DNA from: JASFWK01 sp050049355
Lineage (GTDB): Bacteria > Chloroflexota > Anaerolineae > B4-G1 > DUEL01
Length of the DNA: 55,366 bases
NCBI GenBank assembly: GCA_050049355.1
Contig: JASFWK010000004.1
Location: 1 to 55,366, forward strand
Direction of reading: 5' to 3'
In this document: piece after piece, positions 48,299-55,366 of the stretch
Position numbering within the stretch: the stretch's first letter is position 1
How the letters are laid out: each line of letters opens with the position of its first letter
The notes under the pieces: generated by a model
Databases searched by the model: none
What the model saw: only the letters and a program-made list of their open reading frames with translations
What the model was told of the DNA's origin: nothing
Position numbers and translations under genes: made by a program

Positions 48299-50446
48299 CT
48301 ACAAGTGCTGTTGAACAACGGCGATGACCTCGGGGAAGTCGATTCCCAGCCGTTCTAGGGTCTCCGGCTTGGGCACGCCGTCTTCTGTCCAGCCGCGCCG
48401 CTCGTAGACAGCGTCCACGAGTTTCGTGTACTGCTCCTCACGGTACTTGCGAAGTGCAGCCATCTTCTCCTCGGCGGTCATCTCTGACGTATCCACCGAA
48501 ATCGCCTGCAGTTGCTCGTCGTACCGCTCATCACGCGATTCGTACTCCTCCGCCGTCACCGGCCCCACCGAGCGATAGGGGATAGAGTCGTGCTTCCGCC
48601 GACCGTATCCGAGGCGGAGGTTGAAGACCCGCTGGAAGTTGTACACGGCCTCAGACATGGCGATGAGGTCTTCTTTGGTCACCTCCCGACCGGTGACGCC
48701 GGAGAAGAGCTCGACGTAGTTCTGGACGTGCTCTGGGATCTTGGCCGGCTCGTCCGTCTGGACGTTATCGGGCGGGACGATGTCATTCCAGGGGAGTTTG
48801 CAGAAGCCGCAGAGGCCGAACCAGGTCCGGAACATCGGGAAGTAGTGAAGCGCCTCGGCCTTGTCCTCGAAGGTGGGGAGAAGGTTGCTCACCATGTCCA
48901 TGAAGATGAGCCAGGCCTCGTCGTGCTGGGGACCCTTGTTGGCCAAGCCATAGCCACCCTGCTGAGCCAGGGACTCCTTGGTGACGTACTCGGAGTATTC
49001 GAGCCCCTTGGCCTCCATACCAATGTCCTCCAGGAACTGGATATCAGCTCCGTACTCATCGGCGAAGATCTGCTTCATGCGGCGGACACCTTGGCCCGCG
49101 ATCTTGCCGAACCCCTCACCGCGGGCCATCTGATGGAGAAGCTCGATTGCCGCATCGGCGTTGCCGAACTCGAGCTCCAGCCCGCCGGTCTTCTCCTTAT
49201 CCAGAACCCCCGCCTCGTAGCACTCCATCACGAAGGCGGTGAGCGTTCCGAAGGAGATAGTATCCACGCCATAGGTATCGCAGTAGAAGTTCAGCTCCAC
49301 GACAGCGTCGGGGTCGAAGATGCCGCAGTTAGAGCCCACGCCAGCCACGGTCTCATATTCCGGCCCGTCAACGATGACCCTCTGGCCCTTGTAGGGGCCT
49401 GTGCGGACCGTGTAGCCGTCCACGGCGTGGGAACAGGCGAGGGTGCAGCCATACCAGCAGCCATCCGGCAGACCCTGGGTGAAGCGGCTTTCCCATACAT
49501 CTCCGTTGATCTTGGGGGTGTCCGGATGGGAGCCGTACTTGAAGTTATGGACCGGCAGCAGATCGTAATCGTCCATGATCTGCACCAGGTAGGGAGTGCC
49601 CCGCTTGCGCATGCGGTTCTGTTCGTCGTCGTAGTCGTGAATCTCCTTATGGAGTTTGGCGCCGACGCGAGCGATCCGCTCTACATCTGCGGGATGATTA
49701 GAGTCACCCCGCACGGGGCCGCCCTTCACCACCAGGCCCTTGATGCGCTTGTCGCGGAAGACAGTGCCGATGCCGCCCCGCCCGGCCTGTTTGAAGCGCG
49801 GCGCCTTGCGGCGTCGGTCGTACAGGCTGAAGTTCAGGCACCCGATTCGGGTGTTCTCGGCCCCGGTCCCGGCGGTGACGGTGGACATGAAGTAGCGGTC
49901 TTCCTCCTCCTCCGCTAGCTGTTCGATCAGCCAGTGGCCGACAAGGTGGGTATCCACCGGAGCTTCTGGCGCTTCCTCAATCGTTATGCGTCCGGTGGGA
50001 CCGTCAATTACGACGATGACATCCTTCTCGGCTTTCCCTTGGATCTCAATGGCGTCCCAGCCGGAGAACTTGAGCAGAGGCCCAAAGTGGCCGCCGACGT
50101 TCGAATCTATCACGACGTTGGTGAGCGGAGATATCGTGACCACCAGGGACTTTCCGGAGCCGGGGTACTGGGTGATGCCGCCGCAGGGGCCGGATGAGAT
50201 GACGATCTCGTTCTCTGGGTCATCCCACCTTGTCTCGTCCTCCACCCCATGCCACAGAAGCCACAGGCCGAAGCCACGACCACCGATGAACTTCTCCTTC
50301 ATGACGTCGGTGACCGGCTTGGGGCTGATAGTGTTGTCTGAGAGGTTGACGTAGAGAGTCTGGCCCGTGTAGCCCTCTTTCACCGGCTGGGCCTCGTAAG
50401 TGTACTCGGCCAGAACGCGAGGTTCTGTTGTGGTGTTCGTAGACAT
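48299..50446 (-). CDS. Aldehyde:ferredoxin oxidoreductase family (tungsten) enzyme
   Basis: 715 residues. Tungsten- or molybdenum-bis-pterin enzyme of the AOR family. N-terminal pterin-binding domain with FIGGRGFGLWLL and QAGRGGIGTVFRDKRIKGL. The 4Fe-4S cluster cysteines are in CWYGCTLACSH and GLCGFCKLPW. It is somewhat longer than archaeal AOR. Members oxidise aldehydes or, as BamB-type subunits, reduce benzoyl-CoA; the substrate here cannot be told. Electrons probably pass to the ferredoxin encoded just upstream. ATG 50446 follows GAAGGAGAAAGTC. Operon order: ferredoxin, AOR, ThiS-like, cyclophilin-like. Confidence 0.92.
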   Translation of the reverse strand: MSTNTTTEPRVLAEYTYEAQPVKEGYTGQTLYVNLSDNTISPKPVTDVMKEKFIGGRGFGLWLLWHGVEDETRWDDPENEIVISSGPCGGITQYPGSGKSLVVTISPLTNVVIDSNVGGHFGPLLKFSGWDAIEIQGKAEKDVIVVIDGPTGRITIEEAPEAPVDTHLVGHWLIEQLAEEEEDRYFMSTVTAGTGAENTRIGCLNFSLYDRRRKAPRFKQAGRGGIGTVFRDKRIKGLVVKGGPVRGDSNHPADVERIARVGAKLHKEIHDYDDEQNRMRKRGTPYLVQIMDDYDLLPVHNFKYGSHPDTPKINGDVWESRFTQGLPDGCWYGCTLACSHAVDGYTVRTGPYKGQRVIVDGPEYETVAGVGSNCGIFDPDAVVELNFYCDTYGVDTISFGTLTAFVMECYEAGVLDKEKTGGLELEFGNADAAIELLHQMARGEGFGKIAGQGVRRMKQIFADEYGADIQFLEDIGMEAKGLEYSEYVTKESLAQQGGYGLANKGPQHDEAWLIFMDMVSNLLPTFEDKAEALHYFPMFRTWFGLCGFCKLPWNDIVPPDNVQTDEPAKIPEHVQNYVELFSGVTGREVTKEDLIAMSEAVYNFQRVFNLRLGYGRRKHDSIPYRSVGPVTAEEYESRDERYDEQLQAISVDTSEMTAEEKMAALRKYREEQYTKLVDAVYERRGWTEDGVPKPETLERLGIDFPEVIAVVQQHL

Positions 50447-50482
50447 GACTTTCTCCTTCATCTATGAATGCCTGGAGCTCTT

Positions 50483-50887
50483 CTATGGAACTGGCACTGT
50501 CTCGACTTCGAGGATGGCCAGGGCCTCGGCAGGGCACTCCTTGACGCACAGTCCGCAGCTGATGCACTTGAAGGGCTCGGTCTGGTCAGCGTGGTAGAAC
50601 ATCGCCAGATACGGGCAGAAGCCGACGCAGGAGAGGCATCCCACGCATAGCTTCTTCCGCAGCCGCACGATGCCGCGCTTATCCCGGTAGAGGGCCTCGG
50701 TGGGGCAGACGTCCATGCACTCGCCGCACTGGTTGCAGAAAACAGCGCGGAGGCGACCCTCGTCCTCGTCATAGATGCGGATGCTGGATTTTTCCGCATC
50801 GGTGACCTTGAACCAGGCCTCAGAGCAGACTTCCTCGCAGATATAGCAGCCAACGCAGAGTTCTGGATCGTAGGAAAGGACTTTCAT
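50483..50887 (-). CDS. Four-cluster polyferredoxin
   Basis: 134 residues with four complete 4Fe-4S motifs: CVGCYICEEVC near the start, CNQCGECMDVCP, CVGCLSCVGFCP and CISCGLCVKECP. Resembles HycB/AOR-partner electron-transfer subunits. First gene of the leftward AOR operon, 36 nt before AOR, so it is likely its electron carrier or small subunit. GGGAGTGAG lies before the ATG; its own promoter is at 50936-50963. Confidence 0.93.
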   Translation of the reverse strand: MKVLSYDPELCVGCYICEEVCSEAWFKVTDAEKSSIRIYDEDEGRLRAVFCNQCGECMDVCPTEALYRDKRGIVRLRKKLCVGCLSCVGFCPYLAMFYHADQTEPFKCISCGLCVKECPAEALAILEVETVPVP

Positions 50888-50935
50888 GTACTCACTCCCT
50901 GAGAGGTCTACTGAGATTCTCTGCTACGGACTGAT

Positions 50936-50963
50936 ATTCTATCACACATGGGCGGAAAGCCAA
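50936..50963 (-). promoter_or_regulatory. Promoter of the AOR operon
   Basis: Reading leftward: TTGGCT (50963-50958), a 16-nt spacer and TAGAAT (50941-50936); the leader is about 42 nt. Confidence 0.55.
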
Positions 50964-51053
50964 GTCCTGACAACTGCCCTGGAATGGCCGTGGCCTTCTA
51001 TGCTTTCGCCCCTTGGAGGAATGCAGTTACCCTGCTCGACCTGGTGTGGGTTC

Positions 51054-51082
51054 TGGACAAACTGACACGGTGGTGGCATAAT
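51054..51082 (+). promoter_or_regulatory. Promoter of the GNAT gene
   Basis: TGGACA (51054-51059), a 17-nt spacer and CATAAT (51077-51082), about 70 nt before ATG 51153. Confidence 0.45.
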
Positions 51083-51152
51083 CCGTTTCCGATCTCCTGT
51101 GTGGATGATCGAGTCGACAACTGCCGAAGTACCAAGAGTGAGGAGTCGGCCA

Positions 51153-51620
51153 ATGGAGCGCGGTAATGGTGAGCAGGTAAGAATTCGGGCGGCTGAGCCC
51201 GAAGATGTCAAGCGAGTTGCTGACCTCTGTGGTCAGTTGGGTTATCCTGCATCCGGCGATGACGTGCGGCGACGTCTTGCGTGGATACATCGCCAGGAGG
51301 AGCACGCGGTTTACGTCGCAGAGCGAACCGATGGAGTTTTGGTCGGCTGGGTCCACGTCTACATCCGTCATCTGCTGGTGGCGGATAGACACGCTGAGCT
51401 GGGAGGACTTGTCGTGGATGGCTCGTTCCGCGGCCGTGGGGTGGGGCGGCTGCTGATGGAATGGGCCGAGCGTTGGACTCGCAAGAAGGGCTGTCGGGCA
51501 GTGTACCTTCGGTCCAACGTGATCCGCGAGGGAGCCCACGCCTTCTACGAGGAACTCGGCTACATCAACCTCAAGACCCAGTATGCCTTTCAGAAGATCC
51601 TACCTGGAGCGCCGTGCTAG
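51153..51620 (+). CDS. GNAT family N-acetyltransferase
   Basis: 155 residues. Acetyl-CoA-dependent transferase fold: VRIRAAEPEDVKRVADLCGQLGYP at the N-terminus (two blocks), the acetyl-CoA loop SFRGRGVGRLLMEW (R/Q-x-x-G-x-G/A) and the end EGAHAFYEELGYINLKTQYAFQK. Acceptor unknown. ATG 51153 has GAGGAG about 8 nt upstream; an extension to 51099 is less likely. Its stop overlaps the sppA stop by CTAG. Confidence 0.92.
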   Translation: MERGNGEQVRIRAAEPEDVKRVADLCGQLGYPASGDDVRRRLAWIHRQEEHAVYVAERTDGVLVGWVHVYIRHLLVADRHAELGGLVVDGSFRGRGVGRLLMEWAERWTRKKGCRAVYLRSNVIREGAHAFYEELGYINLKTQYAFQKILPGAPC

Positions 51621-53329
51621 CCCAAGAGCTGCACCTTCCAGGGAGGCAGTGCCCAGACATGCTCCCGTCCCAGTGCTTGCCAGCTCTCCATCACCACAGT
51701 CAGAGTTCCCTCGCTGGAGAGATGAGGGCGGGGAAGCTGAGTCTGCTGTGGTGCCCTCACCGTCACCGTGGGATACCACTGATGTGGGTCCAGTCCTGCG
51801 AGGCTCTTGGCTCGCCGCAGCGCATTCTCGAAGCCTCCTAGCTCATCCACCAAACCGCGCTTCAGGGCCTGCCGACCGGTCCACACGCGTCCGCGGGCAA
51901 TCTCTTCCACCTGTTCCAGGTTCATGTTCCGCCCCTCGGCCACGCGTGCCTTGAACCGATCGTATCCTAGTCCGATCTGCTCCTGGATCGCCTCCCGCTG
52001 TTCCTTGGTGAAGGGCGCGGAGTCGGCGTACAGTCCAGCGCGGTCACCCCGCTGGAGCGCCTCTCTGCCTATCCGCAGCTTGTCCAGCAGTCCTGCCGTG
52101 ACGAACTTGCCTCCCCAGATGCCGATGGAGCCGGTTAGTGTGAACGGCTGAGAGACGATGGCGTTGGCAGGAGCGGAGACGTAGTAGCCGCCCGAGGTGG
52201 CCTGGTTGCCCATCAGTGTCACCACAGGCTTCCGCTGCTTCAGCCGGTTCACCTCCCGCCAGATCAGATCGGAAGCCAGAGCGGAGCCACCGGGGGATTC
52301 GACGTGAAGGATGACCGCCGCGATCCGCTGATCTTCCTCCGCTGCCCGCAGCGCTTGCATCACTGTATCCGATCCCGCCTGCTCAAGCATGAGTGGAATC
52401 GGCACAGGAAGTGGAGGAAGGCGTCGGGAGGGGCCCAGTACGATAGTGCCCTCTACAGAGACGACACCGATGGCCGGTCGGTCTCGCCAGCGTACTGGCC
52501 GTCGGAGCCACCGGCGTGCCTGGTGCCATTCAAGCAGCGGTGCTGGGCACTCTTCGCTCCCTAGGGCGGCGGCCAACTCATCCACATAGAGCGTGTCGTC
52601 GGTCAGACCGCCCTCCACAGCCTCTTGGGCCGAGAGCGGCATGCGGTCCATCAGTGCGCGCACCCGCTCTTGGCTCAGTCCTCGACCCTCGGCGATGCTT
52701 CTCACCAACTCCTTGAACTCGGAGTCCAGAATCGCCTCCAACATCTCGCGGTGTGGCTCGCTCATCGTCATGCGACGGAAGAGATCTGGCGTGACCTTGT
52801 ATTCGGAGAACGCTTCCAGGTCGGCTTCTACTCCTGCCAGGCCTAAGGCGTCTCTCAGAAACACGGTCTCCACCCGCAGGCCTGGTGCGAAGAGCGTTCC
52901 GCTCTCTGGAAGAAAGACCTTGTCGCAGGCCGCTGCCAGGTAAGTGACCCACGTGTCTGCGGAGGGGAGCCAGCAGATGACCTGTTTTCCGGCCGACTGC
53001 AGCTCCTTCACCATCCCACGCAGGGCTTGCACCGTGGCCGGTTCTGCAGTCAGCTGGCCGATGTGTAGCGCCACTCCTCGCACTCGCCGATCCCGTGCCA
53101 GTGTTTCCAGCCTCTGCCGCAGACCTTCCAGGCTCACTTCCACAGGAAGTGAGACCAAGCGATTAAGGGGAAACGGGAGAGCGGGAGGCGGCTCCCGCCG
53201 CTCAGGATAGGAGCCGGTCAACCGGATCACAACGTAGTCCAGCCCTCTGCGCCTCAGGGAGACGATTAGGTTGCTGAGGATCTTCAGCAGATTGGAGAAC
53301 GTACGGCGGAGCCCAGGCAGAGCGGCCAT
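51617..53329 (-). CDS. sppA: Signal peptide peptidase SppA, tandem-domain type
   Basis: About 570 residues with two ClpP/crotonase-like halves, as in the 67-kDa SppA. The general-base Lys lies in the N-terminal half (FSEYKVTPDLF, K178) and the nucleophile Ser in the C-terminal half (NQATSGGYYVSA, S379), with the nearby VESPGGSALASDLIWREV. It cleaves remnant signal peptides in the membrane. The N-terminus is only moderately hydrophobic (FSNLLKILSNLIVSL) and may be a membrane-associated rather than a clear spanning helix. ATG 53329 follows GGAAGGTG; an earlier ATG at 53344 lacks a ribosome binding site. Confidence 0.93.
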   Translation of the reverse strand: MAALPGLRRTFSNLLKILSNLIVSLRRRGLDYVVIRLTGSYPERREPPPALPFPLNRLVSLPVEVSLEGLRQRLETLARDRRVRGVALHIGQLTAEPATVQALRGMVKELQSAGKQVICWLPSADTWVTYLAAACDKVFLPESGTLFAPGLRVETVFLRDALGLAGVEADLEAFSEYKVTPDLFRRMTMSEPHREMLEAILDSEFKELVRSIAEGRGLSQERVRALMDRMPLSAQEAVEGGLTDDTLYVDELAAALGSEECPAPLLEWHQARRWLRRPVRWRDRPAIGVVSVEGTIVLGPSRRLPPLPVPIPLMLEQAGSDTVMQALRAAEEDQRIAAVILHVESPGGSALASDLIWREVNRLKQRKPVVTLMGNQATSGGYYVSAPANAIVSQPFTLTGSIGIWGGKFVTAGLLDKLRIGREALQRGDRAGLYADSAPFTKEQREAIQEQIGLGYDRFKARVAEGRNMNLEQVEEIARGRVWTGRQALKRGLVDELGGFENALRRAKSLAGLDPHQWYPTVTVRAPQQTQLPRPHLSSEGTLTVVMESWQALGREHVWALPPWKVQLLG

Positions 53330-53741
53330 TCTTGCACCTTCCATTTCGACTGGCGGAGAGGAGAGCCAAGTCGCCGGAATCCATCAGGCGGGGTGATGAT
53401 ACTCGATGGGGGGTGAATGTCAAGTGAGCGCAGGATGATTGACCGAATTGATCTCTCCTTAGATGTTGATCGTGCGCCAACGCCCGGCCCAGCAGGCCCT
53501 TTGGATCCGTGAGCGAGCTTAGGGAGATGCTGGAATGAGTCAGCGCCGGGCCAAGCGGGTGCTGCGCATCACTTCTTGTTCCGTCCCAGACTTCGACGGT
53601 GGGATGGACGGGTTCGGGCCGATGGCACCTGCTGGCCACGGTACGCAAGGCGAGCAAGCGAGGGCTCGCGAACTGTGTGTGCAGATCATGGATGACCCGA
53701 ATGTTCGATTGAGCCGCCGTTAGAAGCTGGTGCCAGCTTAC
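53330..53741. other. Intergenic region before rpmH, no confident gene
   Basis: About 410 nt. An ORF at 53535-53723 (62 codons) has a passable AGGGAGATGCTGG upstream but no recognisable product or compositional support. No DnaA-box cluster, despite the nearby rpmH-rnpA, and no strong hairpin. Confidence 0.5.
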
Positions 53742-53770
53742 TTGACCACATCAATCCTCTGCGGTATAAT
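53742..53770 (+). promoter_or_regulatory. Strong promoter of rpmH-rnpA-yidD
   Basis: TTGACC (53742-53747), a 17-nt spacer and a perfect TATAAT (53765-53770), the best housekeeping promoter in the window; start expected near 53777. Confidence 0.75.
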
Positions 53771-53780
53771 ACAGTTGCTT

Positions 53781-53806
53781 CTCCGCGGGGGAGCGTTCTC
53801 GCGGAG
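53781..53806 (+). promoter_or_regulatory. Hairpin in the rpmH leader
   Basis: CTCCGCG (53781-53787) and CGCGGAG (53800-53806) close a 12-nt loop right at the 5' end of the transcript; AATTTTG follows 4 nt later. It could protect the 5' end or act as a weak attenuator. Confidence 0.45.
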
Positions 53807-53847
53807 AGCTAATTTTGTCAGGCGAGTACTTGAAGGAGGTGAGTTGG

Positions 53848-54048
53848 GTGCCTAAGCGAACCTACCAGCCGAAGAAGCGCAAGCGCAAACGAAAGCATGG
53901 CTTCCGGGCGCGGATGTCGAGTCGCTCTGGTCGGCGGGTTCTCAAGTCTCGCCGACGCAAGGGACGCCATCGACTGGCCGTGGGCAAGAAGCGTGCCAAG
54001 AAGTGGAACTGGAAGGAGAGTGCGCGGCGGCCCCGACGTCGCCGCTAG
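53848..54048 (+). CDS. rpmH: Ribosomal protein L34 with C-terminal extension
   Basis: 66 residues. The L34 core PKRTYQPKKRKRKRKHGF...RMSSRSGRRVLKSRRRKGRHRLAV is complete by residue 48. About 17 further residues (KKRAKKWNWKESARRPRR...) form an extra basic tail absent from typical 44-50-residue L34. The GTG at 53848 follows AAGGAGGTGA. Structural protein of the 50S subunit; leads the rpmH-rnpA-yidD group. Confidence 0.95.
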   Translation: MPKRTYQPKKRKRKRKHGFRARMSSRSGRRVLKSRRRKGRHRLAVGKKRAKKWNWKESARRPRRRR

Positions 54049-54063
54049 GGCGGGTAGGGGTGG

Positions 54064-54411
54064 ATGGAGCGCAGGATCCGACTGCGACGGTCGGCCGACT
54101 TCGAGCGGGTGCGGCTTGACGGTCGCTCGTGGCCTCACCCACTGCTGGTGCTGGCGGCTCTTCGAAACGAGCTCAGCTACACCCGCGTGGGAGTTGCCGC
54201 AAGCCGCCGAGTCGGCCGGGCCGTTGCCCGGAATAGAGCCAAGCGTCTGCTGCGCGAAGCTGCGCGCCATCTGTATCCCAAACTCTCCCCGGGATGGGAT
54301 GTGGTGCTCATCGCCCGACCTGATATCCTGGAGGCGCGAGAGCCACAGGTTCGCGAGGCATTGGGCGTGCTGGTAGAGCGCGCTGGCTTGCTTGTGGAGA
54401 AGTCTGTCTGA
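54064..54411 (+). CDS. rnpA: Ribonuclease P protein component
   Basis: 115 residues. RLRRSADFERVRLDGRSW at the N-terminus and the RNR signature VGRAVARNRAKRLLREAAR in the middle bind the RNase P RNA. Matures the 5' ends of tRNAs. ATG 54064 lies 15 nt after rpmH; the stop overlaps yidD by 1 nt (TGATG). Confidence 0.95.
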   Translation: MERRIRLRRSADFERVRLDGRSWPHPLLVLAALRNELSYTRVGVAASRRVGRAVARNRAKRLLREAARHLYPKLSPGWDVVLIARPDILEAREPQVREALGVLVERAGLLVEKSV

Positions 54412-54647
54412 TGAAGGTCTTGCTGTTGGCTCTGATCCGTTTCTGGCAACTCACCGTTTCTCGCGTACTGCCTCCTAGCTGCCGTTTCACTCCTTCGTGC
54501 TCCGCATACGGCTACGAAGCTGTGTCTCGGTACGGTGCACTCCGTGGGGGATGGCTGGCTGTGAAGCGGCTCAGCCGATGTCATCCTTTTCATCCGGGCG
54601 GACATGACCCCGTTCCCGAAATCGAACTATCTGTTGAGGGGGATTGA
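54411..54647 (+). CDS. yidD: Membrane protein insertion efficiency factor YidD
   Basis: 78 residues. LIRFWQLTVSRVLPPSCRFTPSCSAYGYEAV (read as two adjoining blocks) and GWLAVKRLSRCHPFHPGGHDPVP contain the invariant Cys residues and the amphipathic N-terminal helix of YidD, which assists YidC-mediated insertion at the inner membrane. Translationally coupled to rnpA. Confidence 0.95.
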   Translation: MKVLLLALIRFWQLTVSRVLPPSCRFTPSCSAYGYEAVSRYGALRGGWLAVKRLSRCHPFHPGGHDPVPEIELSVEGD

Positions 54648-54651
54648 CAGA

Positions 54652-55366
54652 GTGAGAAAGCAACAACCTGTGCCCAAAGGGGCACTAGCTCTTTTTCTGC
54701 TTGTCGCCATCGCTTTCCTTGGCGGCTGTGGAGGACGCAGCCGTTCCACAACCTGGACCGAAATGCTGGTCAGCGATGGCGTGATCTATGCAGCGGACCT
54801 GGATCAGGTTCACGCTCTGGAGGCAGAGTCCGGTGAAGTGCTCTGGAGCTTCCCTCCCGAGCCGGATTCGCGCTCCTATGGCCCTTTCCACACGGTTACC
54901 CTTCTGCCAGGTGAAGCCCTTTTCGTTACCTCACAGGAGAGGGTTGGCAGTGGATTCTTTGCCCAACCGCAGGGAATACTGCGGGCGTTGAGCATTGAAG
55001 GCAACCGGGTGCTGTGGGAGTTTAGGGAGACGAGGGGAGAGTACGCTGCCGGCGGTGCTGTGGCGAATGGCATCCTGGTCATTGGCAATAGCGATGGCAA
55101 TGTCTACGCAATCAGTGTCGAAGACGGCTCGCTGGCATGGGACAGCCCGTTCAGCACGGGCAATCGCGTTTGGTCTACCCCTTTGATCATCTCCGATACC
55201 GTCTACGTCGCCTCTATGGATCATCATCTCTACGCATTGGACCTGGCATCTGGGCGGGAGCGATGGGAGCGGCCGTTTGAAGCTGAAGGCGCAATGATTG
55301 GCCGGCCTCTTGCTCTGAATGATCGCTTCTATGTCGGCGCTTTCGACCATAAGCTCTACGCTGTTC
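54652..55366 (+). CDS. PQQ-propeller lipoprotein, partial at the window end
   Basis: The gene is open to the last base (238 codons seen). GTG 54652 begins four bases after yidD. A signal sequence with a lipobox (ALFLLVAIAFLGGCGG) predicts a lipoprotein. The rest consists of PQQ-type beta-propeller blades: VIYAADLDQVHALEAESGEVLW, GNVYAISVEDGSLAW and VYVASMDHHLYALDLASGRERW, each with the A-L-D/E-x-x-x-G-x-x-x-W pattern (blade strings abbreviated at motif level). Such proteins (BamB-like fold) act as scaffolds. yidC, normally next after yidD, is not in the visible part and may follow this gene. Confidence 0.85.
   Translation, partial: MRKQQPVPKGALALFLLVAIAFLGGCGGRSRSTTWTEMLVSDGVIYAADLDQVHALEAESGEVLWSFPPEPDSRSYGPFHTVTLLPGEALFVTSQERVGSGFFAQPQGILRALSIEGNRVLWEFRETRGEYAAGGAVANGILVIGNSDGNVYAISVEDGSLAWDSPFSTGNRVWSTPLIISDTVYVASMDHHLYALDLASGRERWERPFEAEGAMIGRPLALNDRFYVGAFDHKLYAV

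Noticed and set aside
48512..49918. 468-codon ORF opposite the AOR gene
   Set aside because: Antisense shadow of a real gene; the translation has no domain signature.
53535..53723. 62-codon ORF upstream of rpmH
   Set aside because: Passable ribosome binding site but no family resemblance, and it runs up to the rpmH promoter; not supported as a gene.
53330..53848. Replication origin near rpmH-rnpA
   Set aside because: No dnaA gene and no cluster of TTATCCACA-type boxes are visible.

Overview
The window is GC-rich chromosomal DNA (roughly 60 % GC by eye) from a bacterium. It most resembles an anaerobic or thermophilic member of the Chloroflexota (Anaerolineae-like). That placement is inference, resting on several traits: Pro/Thr-rich linkers in surface proteins, an NBR1-type Ig domain in an exported protein, a CpXC protein, a cobalamin/FeS reductive-dehalogenase homologue, a tungsten-type aldehyde:ferredoxin oxidoreductase, an NrdD-type ribonucleotide reductase, and a complete dcw cluster containing mraZ but no murE. 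The window shows no tRNA, rRNA, CRISPR array or intact insertion sequence.

Layout. 1-7.4 kb: proS behind its own promoter and a leader ending in an intrinsic terminator; a soluble GAF-PAS histidine kinase behind a long structured leader; a CpXC protein; an FHA/winged-helix regulator; and a tail-anchored Ser/Thr kinase. 7.4-15 kb: a membrane-anchored GH3-like glycosidase, a Tat-less reductive dehalogenase homologue, an MFS exporter with an elaborate leader, and a secreted clan GH-A glycosidase. Three of these genes are read leftward from promoters whose -10 box lies only 11-12 nt from the ATG.

15.3-32.8 kb: the division and cell-wall cluster, in order mraZ, rsmH, ftsL-like, ftsI-type PBP, murF, mraY, an 80-aa unknown, murD, ftsW, murG, a CvpA-like membrane protein, murC, a 65-aa basic ORF, murB, ddl, ftsQ, ftsA, ftsZ. 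Its promoter overlaps four TGGNN boxes at exact 10-bp spacing, the expected MraZ operator. After an 890-bp gene-free stretch containing a 194-bp MITE-like element with a 9-bp target duplication comes nrdR, with two NrdR-box-like sites over its own start region, followed by an NrdD-type ribonucleotide reductase that lacks the C-terminal glycyl-radical segment.

36.5-42.5 kb: three consecutive membrane-anchored proteins with clan GH-A catalytic domains. The first is a 1,122-residue multidomain fusion with a degenerate GH18-like barrel and an NBR1 Ig domain. 42.7-50.9 kb, read leftward: SCP2-like and DUF4242-like proteins, an archaemetzincin/aldo-keto reductase pair, a CAP/BACON secreted protein, and an operon of a four-cluster ferredoxin, an AOR-family oxidoreductase, a ThiS/MoaD-like carrier and a cyclophilin-like protein. 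51-53.3 kb: a GNAT acetyltransferase facing an SppA protease. 53.7 kb to the end: rpmH, rnpA, yidD and a PQQ-propeller lipoprotein cut by the window edge.

Main points for follow-up: the NrdD without a glycyl-radical loop, the MITE beside the nrdR promoter, the leader-peptide and hairpin arrangement before the MFS gene, the proS and GH-fusion leaders with internal terminators, the near-leaderless promoters, the GH-A trio, and the AOR operon with its small partners. Promoters, terminators and repeats were read by eye. Family assignments rest on recognised motifs, not on database searches.
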